Source: Blepharisma japonicum
Taxonomy: Eukaryota; Ciliophora; Heterotrichea; Heterotrichida; Blepharismidae
Direction of reading: 5' to 3'
DNA length: 64,000 bases
Assembly (NCBI GenBank): GCA_949751835.1
Contig: CATKHK010000009.1
Coordinates: 434,001 to 498,000 of the forward strand
Made by a program: the position numbers and the translations under genes. Within the stretch, counting starts at the first letter, position 1. Every line of letters starts with the position of its first letter. Shown one piece after another: positions 32,944 to 45,203 of the stretch. The notes beneath the pieces were generated by a model, which searched no databases, was not told the DNA's origin, and saw only the letters and a list, made by a program, of their open reading frames with translations.

Positions 32944-34282
32944 GGCTTTATTTATTATTAAGCATGTGCTCCATTTATTCAGCGAGCACAGTAAATATGG
33001 ATGCTATGTAGCCCAGCTTGCGTGCTGGTGAAAATCTGAAAAAGGTAATTTATAAGTTTGAAAAGTCAGCGAACTGGCCACTTGTCCGATATATCAATTT
33101 ATTTGAGATGGAAAGTTTTAAAATTTAAATAAAATAGTAAAGAAATTTAAAATAATTAATTTGTTTCTTAAATTTATTAAGATAAACTTAATTTCTATAC
33201 CATCCATATATGAAGAGCTTTAAATTTAAAAATTTAAATATCAAGCTTAACAATTGAGCATAAAAATTTGATGATATGACTGCATATCTAGCATATATTA
33301 AGTTATGTTAAAAAACTATAAAGAAAACCTTATTCTATTTAATTTATAAATTTTAAGGCCAATTGATATTTCAAAAAAGAAAGCTATTAAAAGCATAATT
33401 ATGCGCCATTATTGTATTACTTAATATCAAAGATATATGCAACACTAGATAATTTATTTGATGATCTTGAAATTAAAATGGCTCGATAGAAGACTTAAAA
33501 AAATACTTTAAGGAAAGTTATAAAGCCCAAGGAGTTTAAGGGAGCTAGAGTTCTCTTATAAAAAAGATATATAATGAGAATTAAAATGCTATGAGTGATG
33601 CAAATTTTGGATAGGCCAAAAATCCAGGCAAGCATCCAGCAAGTTAAAATTGCAAGTTTCAGAACCTTTTTAAAATCGAAATATTTAACTCCTTACTGTA
33701 ACAGAAACTGGTGCTATTTGCACTCTTTACCGGTGCTACTGAGCTATCGTGCTGGTATGTGAAGCTCATGCATTACTAGGTATATACTATTTTATTCAGC
33801 ATTCTAAAAGATCTGTGCAAAGTTGGCAAAACTTGATTTCCATTCGCACCATTTAAAAAGAATATACCAAAATTAATTTACTGTCAAGGCTTTATTATCT
33901 CTCATAAACTAGATGGAATTTTACCTACTTAATTTAATTATTACAAATAATTATCTCCAATATCAAATTTTTTATCAATTTCATCAAAATTTTAGCGTCT
34001 GATTTTGGTAATCATAAAAGCAGAAATATCTGGCTTAAATAATATGAGTGAAAAGTTTGCCTTGAACCTTTATATTAACTATTAGCTCTTTAAAGTTATT
34101 ATCAGAATTTATTACAGCAGTAAATTGGGTTTTGAAATCCATGATCACAAGGTTGAAGCCTGATTTATAGAAAATTCCTAAAAAATCATCTAAAAAAGCC
34201 TTGCAAAGCCTAAAGTTATATTGTTCATACTAAGCTTTATATATAGCCATATTATATGTAAATTCATAAGTAATTAAAAACT
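32944..34282. other. 1.3-kb intergenic with a possible channel relic
   Basis: Mostly AT-rich. Contains a slightly less AT-rich 200-nt part near 33.6-33.77 kb that resembles decayed CNG channel sequence (see separate entry) and a partial tRNA-like D-arm motif that is rejected. No intact gene is seen. Confidence 0.5.
33590..33725 (-). pseudogene. Possible decayed fragment of a CNG/K+ channel pore region
   Basis: On the minus strand a stretch reads FDFKKVLKLAILTCWMLAWIFG, which resembles FTDFEKMLAICWMIFGV just after the filter of the channel at 27-29.6 kb, with short insertions. Nucleotides also align (CTTGCAATTT, TGCTGGATG, ATTTTTGGC). Surrounding frames are broken by stops. Evidence is short, so chance is possible. 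Confidence 0.35.
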
Positions 34283-34891
34283 ATGAGAGTTTATGCTGTC
34301 TGTTTAGTAACCACTTTACCTCCCTACGAATCCCAAGGCAGCGTTCTAAGCTGATCCCAAAAATTTCCTAAAAAATTCATACTCCACAAAAAAACCCTTG
34401 CAGAAACTTGCTGGTTTTTATCCAAAACTTTATCATTATTTTGCCAGCCCGGTACAAAAACTTCCACAATACAAGAAGAAATGCAGATTTGTGTCCATCA
34501 CAGAGAAGATCATTTATCATGCGTAGTGTTCACTAATGTCGATTACCCTAAAAGAGTAGCGTTTGCATTAGCATTTCAAGCGATGGAACAGTTTTCTACA
34601 GTTTTCAGGGACAGATGAAGGGAGCAAGCCAGAAAAGACGCTCTCTATGATTTCCCCCAGCTGCAAAGATTACTAAATGACTATCAAAATCCTAGCAATC
34701 ATGATTCTATTGCAAGAGCAATTGAAAATTCTGATGCAGCAATAGAAGTTATAACTGGTACACTTAATAGGATTCTTATTAGAGGTGAAACTATTGGAGA
34801 AATTGCTATGAAAAGTGAAGAACTCAGTGCAAAATCAAAGATTTTTTATAATGAATCGAAAAAAGCTAAAAGGTGCTGCATTATTTTCTAA
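34283..34891 (+). CDS. YKT6: R-SNARE Ykt6
   Basis: A 202-residue frame, found only when TGA is Trp (LSWSQK and DRWREQ). The N-terminal longin domain (MRVYAVCL.., EEMQICVHHREDHLSCVVFT, YPKRVAFALAFQAMEQF) precedes an R-SNARE motif with the zero-layer Arg in NRILIRGETIGEIAMKSEEL. The protein ends in CCIIF, the CCAAX-type signal for double prenylation or palmitoylation/farnesylation that replaces a membrane anchor in Ykt6. Length matches the family (about 198). Acts in Golgi, endosomal and vacuolar fusion. ATG at 34283 is the natural start. Confidence 0.97.
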
Positions 34892-35058
34892 GTATGTGAT
34901 ATACAATTAAATAAACTAATCATAAATTCTATTCATAAAAAGCTATTTAATTACTTTTATTCTTTAATTATTTGTTCTTTTAAAATTTTCCTAGAGAAAT
35001 AATTAGCTTAAATTACAATAAAGAATATTTGATTATTTAAAGTAAATTTTGTTGCAGA

Positions 35059-35466
35059 TTATTCAGATTTAAATGATACTAGCTTTTCTATGTCTTTTAA
35101 TGTAACCCTTCCATCTCCATTGCTATCCACTTCAGAAAATACAGTCATTCTTACATTTTGGGATGTGTGAGGTAAATAGCTATCGCATAGCTCATTAAAT
35201 ACATTTCAATTGATAAACCCCTCATTTTGAAGATCTAAGGCTTGTAAAATCTCTAAAGCTCTATCAGGTGTTTCTTGCATTTTTACTATTCCTGCAAAAT
35301 CTGGGAATGTAAAAGTTTTGGAATATTGCTCTTTAAGCCTGCTCATATAAATTTTGCTTGGCTTGTTTCCAGTTATGTAAATTAATGCACATCTAAGCTG
35401 ATGTGGGGTTAAATGCTCCTTTTTATCCTGGTCAAAATAATCAAAAATTTCTCTTAAGTTTTTCAT
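35059..35466 (-). CDS. Small EF-hand (calmodulin-like) protein
   Basis: A 135-residue protein; one TGA Trp at 35206-35208 inside the third hand. Four EF-hand units can be traced: the first degenerate (FDQDKKEHLTPHQLRCAL), the second very degenerate, the third partly kept (LDLQNEGFINWNVFNEL), and the fourth a full 12-residue loop DSNGDGRVTLKD. Only the last loop clearly binds Ca2+. Shorter than calmodulin (148) and too divergent to be calmodulin or centrin. A regulatory light chain-like or CML role is inferred. Confidence 0.85.
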
Positions 35467-35816
35467 AATATGGATTTAATAAATATATAAACCAATTTTC
35501 TGAGCAGTTTTTAAAAATCACTTAGATAAAATAGAAGCTGAAAACAAATAAGATATGAATAATAATTTTAGCTTACAATAAATGATAAATAATACTATAG
35601 TTAACCTAAAATAAGCCCAAAATTTTTGGTTAAAATTATCATCATTGAAAACTGATGAAGTTTAGTGATAATAATATTAAGTATCCTTTTATTTTTCCAT
35701 CAAAATCCTTCTCAATTCATAGAAATATTAATATTGAAATTATCATATATCATATTTTTAAACAAAAATATAACCGAAATAAATTTATTAAACCTTAAAA
35801 AAAGTTACAATTTTTT
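35467..35816. other. Intergenic, AT-rich
   Basis: Divergent region between the EF-hand gene and the IQ protein gene; no feature seen. Confidence 0.5.
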
Positions 35817-37355
35817 ATGAGAAGAAAAAGAAACTCATCCATGAATGATTTAGAAAACGATCTAACACCAGCCCATTTTACATCAAGAGACAGTCCTCAT
35901 ATTAGCTCTATAGCCCATAAAGAAACGCTTCTTTTTGACTCAATTCGGCGATCCTCCTTAAACCCTACTGAAGAAAAAACTACAAAGCATGGAAGACACA
36001 ATTCAATGAAAATTTTACAGTCTCCAAGTGATTCTAATTCAGGGTCTGTTGATAATAAGCATTATAAGCCTGTCCATATAAGATCAGGGAGTGACTTATC
36101 ATATTTAATAATCCCAAATAGATCCTCAGTGCCATCGTCCCCTACTAGTTATAAGCTGGGACCTGGATATTATAATGTATCATTAAGCACTCTAGCAGGC
36201 CCTTCTTTCCAATTTTCTACACTGTCTAGATTTTCCAATAAAGATGCATATTTATATCTTCCAGCTATAAATAAGCAACAGCCTGATGAAGCTGCAAGAA
36301 AAGAAAAATTTAAAGAAATTATTAGAGACAACAAGAATATGTATAAATATATCCCAGAAAATCGAATAAAAACTATTCAAGAAAGAGCAGTTGCTGAGTC
36401 AACAAGAATAGTGGAAGCCATACACAAAAAACAAGACATTTTACTTACAAAAAAATTGGAAAAAATTTTAAATTTTGAAAGCAAACAACGAAGATTTGAA
36501 TTTAAGCTCAAACGAGACGAAGTAACAAAAATTTATAAATCTTGAATTGCCTTAAATGCTGTCTTTGGCTGGGCTGCTGACGCTCGTATGAAGTTTTTAC
36601 GCCGAAAAGACTTGCATGAAAGATCCCAAGGAGTCTTAAAGCGCCTAATGATCATTTGCATGGCAGTTGGGAAGTTCAAAAGGCTGCATAAAAAGGTTAA
36701 AATGATACAAGCTGTCAGGACATTTAAAAGAATGAAGGCTCCTGCGATAAAATGGGTTAAAAATATCAAAAAACTTCATCGATCAAGGATATGTGAACTA
36801 GCAGAAAAAGCGTTGTCTAAAGACGTCATTTTTAATCTGATGGCAGCTTTTATAAGGACAGTCATTTTTATCCAGAGAACCATGAGATGCATTGTAAAGC
36901 AGAGACAACAAGGGCTTATGATTAAACACTTACTATGAAATAAAGTAGAATATAGGATGTATGTTGAACATTGTGTGAAAAAGCATACATTACCGAAATC
37001 TGAGCTTGATAAAAGAATCAGTTTTCAAGCAATTCAAGGTCGCTCAACTATACCAGTTCCTGTAAAGGAATTTGTAATTAAACAAAATTTAAAGATGAGA
37101 AGAGACGCTTATATGGAGCTACTAAAAAACTATAAAAAAGAATGTCAACAGCTTAAGGAAACCTATGAAAAAACTCGCTACAAAAGAGAAGCAGATGCTG
37201 CGCTTTATAGTCGAAAAGTTGAAGAATTGCAATTGCCAAAAAAACCGCAGCCGAGTTATGTATTTTCTGAACAGGATTTTAGAAAAATGATAAATGAAAC
37301 TGAGCAGAAAAGAGGCGAGTGGGATGAAATAATACAAAAAACACAGAATAAATAA
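35817..37355 (+). CDS. IQ-motif protein with a STOP/SHIPPO-like segment, unknown
   Basis: A 512-residue basic protein; TGA Trp codons at 36543 and 36936 join three pieces. Residues 1-110 are Ser-rich and disordered. Residues about 111-135 read YKLGPGYYNVSLSTLAGPSF, similar to the Pro-Gly repeats of microtubule-associated SHIPPO/STOP proteins (a single unit). The middle is very basic and helical, with one IQ-like element (FIQRTMRCIVKQRQQG). The C-terminal 120 residues are coiled coil. The pattern suggests a cytoskeletal, possibly calmodulin-binding protein. It ends 7 nt from the convergent stop of the next gene. Confidence 0.75.
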
Positions 37356-37362
37356 GAATAAA

Positions 37363-38427
37363 TTAAGGCTTTTTTAATGTTTCTTGAACTACTTTTAAGA
37401 CATATTGGTTACGAAATCTTACTGAGCCATTCAGATACTCTTGGGCTAGACCTAAACTTTTTAGCTCTCTAGCTAAAACTGTTGCAGCGAAAATATCACC
37501 TAAAGGTCTGCTTTGATTAATTAAGCCTATAGAGTGATTTAAATCCTTTCTTAAGTCAGGATTTTTTGCAAGCAGATTTTGTAGTTTTTCTTGGATTTCT
37601 TGCTTTTTATGCTGCAAAAATGTGTGTGCTTTTTCCTTATTCTTCATCATTTCAAGAGAATATTCTAAATTAGGGCCAACTTCTTCATAAATAGTAGACG
37701 CTTCACGAAAATCATATCCTTCAATATTTGATAAAATTTTTAAATAATTATCTTTGGATAATGGATAAAGAGTTTGTATTTCTGGCTCTCCAAGGCTATA
37801 AGCATATTTTGCTAGATTTGCTTCATTTAAAGATATCAATACTTCTGCAGTGTTATTTTTAAATAAATTTCATAAATATTTCCAAAAATATTCTTGGACT
37901 TGACTTGGGATTTTTTCAATCCCATCTACAATTATATAATGTTTCTCTTTGCTTTCATCATTTTGCATTGCTTTAGTTATAAACTTAAATCATTTTAAAA
38001 CCTCAAACTCTTCTAACTGACTATCAGATTGAAATTGGTTCACAGTATCTTTAAAATTAGGCTTTATGTCAATTCTCAAAGATTTTTTAGGGTAAATTTT
38101 GCTTTCAATTTCACTTAAAAGTGAAGACTTCCCTGTTTGAGGCTGATCAAAAAGAACAACAATTGATTTTGAGAATTTTTCAAAGATTTCTTCACATTCT
38201 CGAGGTCTGGAAACTCCATTAAATTCCTTAGGTCTTGAAAATGCTTCTTGAATGGATTTTATTCTCTGCTTACGAGATGATTCTGGATCTCTTTTGTAGC
38301 TTACGTAAGAATATGCCGCTCCACAGCAGCCAAAGGCTAGAGCATAATAAATTAGGTTATTTCTCCAAAATCTGTATTTAAATGAGCTGAAAGATCGAGA
38401 GCTGCGAAATAAATTCCTTGATAGCAT
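37363..38427 (-). CDS. Mitochondrial membrane-anchored P-loop NTPase (AAA/STAND-like)
   Basis: A 354-residue frame joined through two TGA Trp codons. The N-terminus is rich in Arg/Ser/Phe (MLSRNLFRSSRSFSSFKYRF), a mitochondrial presequence type, followed by one hydrophobic segment (about 24-43). An ATPase core has VVLFDQPQTGKSSLL with K100 and S101 but D94 in place of the usual first Gly of Walker A, and a Walker-B-like HYIIVDGIEKI. The rest is helical, with a charged winged-helix-like end. Similar architecture to mitochondrial ATPases with an N-terminal anchor. Function is not determined. Confidence 0.7.
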
Positions 38428-39042
38428 TTATTATTAATTAATTTTATGAAATTTTTGCACATAGGGTTTTTTTCAATAAATTATAATATTTTTGGAAATA
38501 AGCTTAATAATTTCTTCAGCCTCTCATCCGAATATTAAAGGGATCATTAACTAAAACCGATGTTGAAATTTCAAAGAATTGGCAGCTATTAAAAAAATTT
38601 AACTCAAAAAGATTTCAAAACTCTTATAAAAATGCAAATCTCGATAAATTGATCTTATTCCAAAAGAGCACTTCTTAAATCAATAAATTCAAATATTTAT
38701 TATCTTAACAATAAAAATTTTTTGTGTGCTATAAATCTTTAATATTGAAATTTAAAAAAAAAGAATAAAATATAGCATACTTGTCTTTTAAATTCTACAT
38801 GAAACTGTTTCTTTCTTTACATTTTTCATAATTTTTAATTTTTTTTATGAGCTTATTACATTTATTTTTTACAATATTCCTATTTCTAATATTTACGGTC
38901 CCAATTATTATCTAATGAAGCATTTTTTTGCCTAAAGTCCCTATAATCTAAAATTTAATTAGAAAAATGTAATTAATATCTAAAGCTCAAAGATCTGCAT
39001 ATATAGTTCATAGGTTTCTCCTGCAATTTAAAAAATATCAAA
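38428..39042. other. Intergenic, very AT-rich
   Basis: Divergent promoter region of the P-loop gene and the first tandem CNG channel. No frame or RNA recognised. Confidence 0.55.
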
Positions 39043-41151
39043 ATGGATGAAATAGAGTTTACAAATAAGAGAGACCTTATAAGAAGATGGTCAGCTTTAT
39101 CAATAATGCAAAGAGTAAATAAAAGAAAACGAAGTCTTTTTTGGCCGCCTCTGAGAGAGGATTCCATAGCTTTATCGAAATACAGATTTTTCCCAAGCAA
39201 AGACGTAATAAAACATAAAGACAAACAAGACAGGTTCGTTTTTAATCCAACCAGTTTATTAAGAGTTGCATGAGATACTATAATTTCTGCACAAGCTGTT
39301 TACTTAGCTATTGCAATACCTTTTTCATTGAGTTTTTGACAAAATATAGACAGCAACCTTATAATTCCATTTGAAATTTGCTTTATGATTGATTTTCTTT
39401 TAAATTTTAACACAGCATGCTATATCCATGGGGTTTTGGTTTCAGAAAGAAAAAGGATATTTATTCATTATTTATCAACCTATTTTTTATGGGATTTTAT
39501 CTCAGTAGTACCTTATGAACGGTTTTTAGATGACATGGAGCCTGATACTGGAGCACGTTATCGGTTCGATTACTGGCATTGGCCTCGATTGTTTTGACTA
39601 ATGAGATTGACAAGAATGACAAAACTAAGGAGATTAATTTACAATGTGGAAGATAATTATCCAAATCCGCTTATATATTTTATCACTCGTACCTTGGTTT
39701 TTTTACTAATTGCATTTTTATCGTGTCATTGAATAGCATGCATTATGCATAGTGCATGATATTATTCTCTAAGTTATAATGGCGATATGTGGCAATCATA
39801 TATTGAAGGTATAAGAGAACAATATTTGGCTAAACTTGAGCAAGTTGTAGTAACAATGATTACAGTCGGATACGGCAATATGACTCCAAAATCTATTCCT
39901 GAAAAAATTGTTACGATCATTATTGAGGGTTGTGCTTCAGGATTTCTTGGATATTTAGTTGGTGGTATTATAAGTACGATTAAGCATTCTGCTAAAGATT
40001 CGATATATTTTGGAGGATTAAAACGCAAAATGAGCCTTTATTTACACAAGCATCACATCCCTCAACCTTTGGGAAGAAAAATCATGGCTTATATAGATCA
40101 TCTTTATCAGTATCAAAAGCAAAATATTTTAGATGAGCAAGAAATATTAAGTTCTTTATCACAACCGATGCAAAGAGAAATTTATATTAAAACCCGAGGT
40201 GATCTTCTAATGAAAAGCGCTCCATTTAGAAACTACTCTTATAAATTTCTAAAATATCTCGGCCAAAAGTTAGAAGTTGAACTATTTTCGCCTTCTGACT
40301 TGATTTTTAAACAAGGAGAAAAGAATGAAACCATATATCTAGTTAGGCAAGGATCAGTAGAAATTTTCCACAACTCAACTGGAACTGTTTATACTGAAAT
40401 CCGAGAAGGAAACTATTTTGGAGAGATTTCGTTTTTTCTAGGGAGAAAAAGATGTGCTTCTGCAAGGTCTGCTGGATTTTCAGAGCTCTTTAGCTTAAAT
40501 CGCGAATTTTTTACAAATATGTTATTAAAATTACCTAGAGAGCAAGAATTGACAAATATTCTTGTGAATAACTGCAAAGGAAAAGATCTGAGCTATTTAG
40601 GGGTTAGGTGTTATTATTGTTGCGAAATGGGCCATGTAGTGAATGAATGCAAAGAAATTGTGTACAAAACTGATCATGAATCTATTATAAAAAGAGCTAA
40701 AAATTCTGTAGGTAAAAGGATTTCAAAGAAAGATATTAATTCAGGAAGAAGACGTGAAGTGGTTGTGTTAAGACGTCACAGCATTCAAAATATTCACGGA
40801 AGCGAAATAAAGCCCGATGAGCAATACCAAAATAGAAAAAGTTTAGCAACTAAAATAATAGGCTATGATATACGTAAAATACGTAAGGAAAGATCTAGAC
40901 AAACTATGATAACCGTACTAAAAGATGACAAAGAAGATAGAGAAGAAACAAACTATTACCCGAATATGCCAAATTATCTGCAATTCAGCAAAAATTACAC
41001 TGCGAAACATAAAAATAGATCCCTAGAAAGCCCATTGAGAGGTTCATTAATCCATTTAACTGCCGAATACTTTTCAGGAGATGAAAATGACAGAAAAAAG
41101 AAAAAAATTTCTGATGGAAATGAAACGATGATCTCAAGTCTTGAAATTTAG
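39043..41151 (+). CDS. CNG-type K+ channel with C-terminal zinc knuckle (copy 1)
   Basis: A 702-residue channel, with TGA Trp in S1, S4, S5 and the pore helix. N-terminal box RRWSALSIMQRVNKRKRSLF and FFPSKDVI recur in copy 2. S4 is RLTRMTKLRRLIYN. Filter TVGYGN (G276) fits K+ selectivity. The CNBD has an intact phosphate-binding cassette YFGEISFFLGRKRCASARS, so cyclic nucleotide binding is expected. After the CNBD a CCHC knuckle C523-x2-C526-x4-H531-x4-C536 follows, then a basic disordered tail. Known families (CNG, HCN, EAG) do not carry zinc knuckles. Confidence 0.93.
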
Positions 41152-41604
41152 TGCTTTGATATATAGAAATATCAATTATATTAATTATAGACAAATGAAT
41201 CACATAATTAATGTTGGGTTTCTATTGTATAATTAAGTTTTATATAATACAAGCTTTAATTATGGATTTCGTTGCTTATAATGAATAAAACAAAAAATAA
41301 AATTTTGAATTTGATTATAAAATAAGCAATTATTCTAGCAAAATCTTGATTCTTATAATAACTTCTTTGAAAATTTTACCATTTTGCAAAATTTAATATA
41401 TTTGTTACAAAAATAAATTAATTTTTGTAAATATTAATATAAATTTATTCAACTTCTTAATCTCTCAAAATTTTCAATCAAAAAATTAATATAAAAATTT
41501 GATGGCAAAGCTATATCAGGAATTTGATTATCTAAATAAATTTCTAGGCACTTTTAAATATCAACCTGCAAAGAACATTTTCAAAAACATTCTGCTTGAT
41601 TAAT
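41152..41604. other. Intergenic between tandem channels
   Basis: AT-rich; no feature seen. Confidence 0.5.
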
Positions 41605-43701
41605 ATGGAAAAATTACCTTTTAGAGTTGAGAAAGATAAAAGAAGATGGTCAGCTTTATCGATAATGCAAAGCATAACGAAAAGAAAGACAGCGTTTTTT
41701 ATGCCGATTCAAACAATGAAATCAACAACTCCATCTAAAAAAAGCTTTTTTCCTAGCAAAGAAGTTATAAGAAGGGAAAAGAAAACTGATTGTTTTGTTT
41801 TTAACCCCACGAATATGATAAAAGTTGCGTGAGATGCTATGATTTCTATACAAGCAATTTATTTAGCGCTTATAATACCGTTTTCGCTGAGTTTTATGCA
41901 AAGAATTGATAGAGATATGATAAGCCCTATAGAAATCTGCTTTATGTTTGACTTATTTTTGAATTTTAACACGGCTTGCTACATTCATGGAATTCTGGTC
42001 GCTGATAGAAAAAGAATATTTTTCCATTATTTATCTTCATATTTTCTATGAGATTTTATATCAATTGTCCCTTATGAACTCTTTCTTAGTGATATGAATG
42101 AAGACGCTGGCCATGGATACAGCTTAAAATACTGACATTGATCTAGACTTTTTTGGCTACTTCGCTTAACAAGAATGTTCAAGCTAAGAAAACTTATTTA
42201 CAATATAGATGATATTTATCCTAGTCCTTATTTATATTTCATTACAAGAGCGTCAGCTTTTTTACTTTTGGCATTATTATCTGCCCATTGAATAGCTTGT
42301 ATTATGCACAGCGTATGATATTACTCACTAAGCTCCAATGGTGATATGTGGATTTTTTATATCGATGCAAAATATCCGCAATATTTAAAAAGACTTGAAG
42401 AAGCTGTTGTTACAATTGCAACTGTTGGATATGGGAACATAATTCCTCAATCTATTCCAGAAAAAATGTTTACAATAATCGTTGAAGCTTTTACTTCAGG
42501 CTTCATTGGATTTTTAGTTAGTGGGATTGGCAATGCTTTAGAGAAATCAACAAAAGATTCAATATATTTCAATAACTTAAAGCAAAGATTGAAAACATAT
42601 ATGCACAATCATCAAATTCCTCATGCGTTAAGGAGAAAAGTCTTTATTTATTTAGAGCATCTTTATTTATATCATAAACAAAATATTTTAGATGAAAAAG
42701 AAATATTAAAAGCTCTCTCTGAGCCTCTGCAACGAGATATTTATATCCACACAAGAGGTGATGTTTTAATAAGAAGCGCACCATTTAGAAACTATTCGAA
42801 TACATTTCTCAAATATATAGGACAAAAGCTAGAAGTTGAGTTATTTTCACCATGCGACTCAATTTTTAAGCAAGGCCAGAAAAATACCAATATTTATCTT
42901 GTGAGACATGGAAGAGTCGAAATTTATCATCAGGCAACTGGGACTATTTTTGCAGAACTTCATGAAGAAAAGTACTTTGGTGAAATCGCATTTTTTTTAG
43001 ATAGAAAAAGATGCGCCTCAGCAAGATGTCTTGATTTTTCTGAGATTTTTAGTTTAAGTAGAGAATCTTTTAGACGATTTATGATAAAATTTCCAAAAGA
43101 AGCGGAAATGACACAAATTATAGTAAATAACTGCAAAGGCAAAAATTTAAGCTATCTAGGGGTGAGGTGCTATTTTTGTCATGAAGTTGGCCATGTTGCT
43201 TCTGATTGCGAAAAATACGTATATAAAATTAATCATGATGAAATAATTAGCCGAGCAAAATTCTCGAAAAATACTTTAAAAAGGACGATTACAGAAAAAG
43301 CGATTTTTCAAAAAAAACATGAAATTTCTCCTCTATCAAGATATGGACTACACAATATTCTTGGAGAAGAAATTAGTCCACTTAATTTATTTAAAGATAG
43401 AAATAGCTTGGGATTTAAAGCTCGAGCATATGGTGGACGTAAAGCTCATGGGGAAAAAGCAAGAAAAACTATAATAACACTTCTTAATGATGATATGAAT
43501 GACCTCTCTGAAGATAGAGACTATTACCTTAATATTCCAAATGATATAAGATTTGGAGAAATGTATGCACAAAGAAGGAAAACCCAGGCTTGCCCAGTGC
43601 GTTTCACCCCTTCTGAAGAGTTTTTAGAAGGTGATGAAAGTGCAGGAAACAGTGAAATAAATGAAGCTTCAAGCTATCGAGATAGAGAATATTTATTATA
43701 G
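41605..43701 (+). CDS. CNG-type K+ channel with C-terminal zinc knuckle (copy 2)
   Basis: A 698-residue tandem paralogue of the preceding channel with the same layout. Start is ATG 41605 (an earlier TTG in frame is not used). RRWSALSIMQSITKRK and FFPSKEVIR match the N-terminal box of copy 1. Filter TVGYGN (G275). The CNBD cassette is YFGEIAFFLDRKRCASAR, intact. Zinc knuckle C522-x2-C525-x4-H530-x4-C535 is conserved although the tails around it have diverged, which suggests it is under selection. Trp codons are mostly TGA in S1-S5. Likely a cyclic-nucleotide-regulated K+ channel in the ciliary or plasma membrane. Confidence 0.93.
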
Positions 43702-43857
43702 AAGAAGATGGCAAGTTTATAAATTTTTGATGTAACACTTAAATGTATTGGTTTAATAAAAATTATGAAAATAAACTTATTTATAAATAAATTGTAGTTT
43801 ATCATTATAAATCATGATTTTTACTATTAATAAAGTCTTAATATTATAAATTTTTAT

Positions 43858-44736
43858 ATGTCAGATTGCTGCAGGATTTGTCTAGAAGACGATGATGTAA
43901 AAAATCTCATAATTCCTTGCATATGTAAAGGAACCCAAAAATACATTCACCCAAGCTGCTTATATCGTTGGCAAGATACGATGCTAAATAACCATTTGAA
44001 TTTCCCCGAAAGGTTTAGCTCAGATCAAATTTTACGCTGCCGCCAGTGCAATACCAAATATAAGTATCATTCCTCAGATCCCAGATGAAAATTTCTATAT
44101 TCAGCCTCCCCTTTACTGACTTTGATGAGACGCTATACAATTATGTTATCCCTTGCCTTTGGATGTTTCCTCTGGGCAACATCATTTTTATTCTTCCCTT
44201 TTTTCTTGAATTTATTGATGATTTCTATAATTTGCTTTTCATTTGTATGGTATAAAGGAATCAGACCAAGGTTTTTTATTACAGAAGACGGAATAAGGAT
44301 TGGCTTCATTAGAATCGGCATTCCAGTCCCTCAGCTACGAGCTGGGGTAATTTTAAAGGCAAGTTCCATTATTTCTGGAGGGGTATTTTACCAGTCAAGA
44401 ATTTTGATAACGAAATATGACATAAATGAAGGCGCTGTAGGGTTTATCATAAATAAAAACAGAGGTAAATTGTATCTAGATGATGCTTATATAGGAGGTC
44501 CAGTACAACCTGAGTCTGTGCACATTTTGCATGATAATCCTGTGGTAGAAGGATGTGAAAGGATTTGTGAAGGAATTTACTTGGGTGGGAGAATGAACCC
44601 AAGACCTGAAAACACAAGGACAATGGTACTATATGGATACTCTGGATGGAGCTCGCTACAGTTAGATGGAGAAGTGAGGGCTGGAGTATGGGAAATCGAA
44701 GGAAATGTGAGGATACAAGATTTCTTTGGTAATTAA
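43858..44736 (+). CDS. Membrane RING-CH E3 ligase-like protein fused to an AlgH/UPF0301 domain
   Basis: A 292-residue protein; TGA Trp at 44086. Residues 4-64 are a RING-CH (MARCH/RINGv) finger: C5-x2-C8-x12-C21-x-C23-x7-H31-x2-C34-...-C61-x2-C64. About residues 93-133 hold two hydrophobic helices. Residues about 160-285 match the AlgH (DUF179/UPF0301) pattern: ILKASS..GGVFYQSRILITKY, NEGAVGFIINKNRG, YIGGPVQPESVHILH, and YGYSGWSSLQLDGEVRAG. AlgH is a bacterial family, also found in plastids. This combination on one frame has no stop or frame break between domains. Probably a membrane ubiquitin ligase whose AlgH part faces the cytosol; function is unknown. Confidence 0.88.
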
Positions 44737-45203
44737 TTTTTAATTGTATTGCTATTTGCTAGCAATATTGAATTAAGAGTAATTTTAGTAAAAATCAAAA
44801 TGGGTAGAAATGTGATTAAAATTTGTGAAAATCAGAAGTAATAAAATCAAGATATGGAAAATTAGTAAATTTATACAAGAAAGATAAGCAAGAACAGGTA
44901 TAACTTGCGCTATTTATAATTTTGTAAGAGTTTAATATTTAATCTTCATTAAATCTAATCTATTCTAATAATTAAAATATAAAGTTAAAAATTAAACTAT
45001 CTTATCTACTTCACAACTTTTGTAATATCTTAAATTTCTATGAATTCATTTCCAAACTTTCTTTTAATTTCCAACTCAAACTTATTTCACCATGCAAACC
45101 CCTAATTAATCCAATAAAATTTTACTTTTTTCATTAAAATTCCTTTCTCTTCACACAATTCTCTTAATCTTTCAATCTCTTATAATATTTCGGGTGGCTA
45201 AAA
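44737..45203. other. Intergenic, AT-rich
   Basis: Leader of the ribosomal protein gene; a pyrimidine-rich stretch (TTCCTTTCTCTTCAC...) lies about 45-85 nt before the ATG. No other feature seen. Confidence 0.5.

Noticed and set aside
33715-33765. tRNA-like motif on the minus strand (GATAGCTCAGTAGCACCGG)
   Set aside because: Only the D-arm part resembles a tRNA; there is no pairing acceptor stem and no GGTTC T-arm. Treated as chance or a relic.
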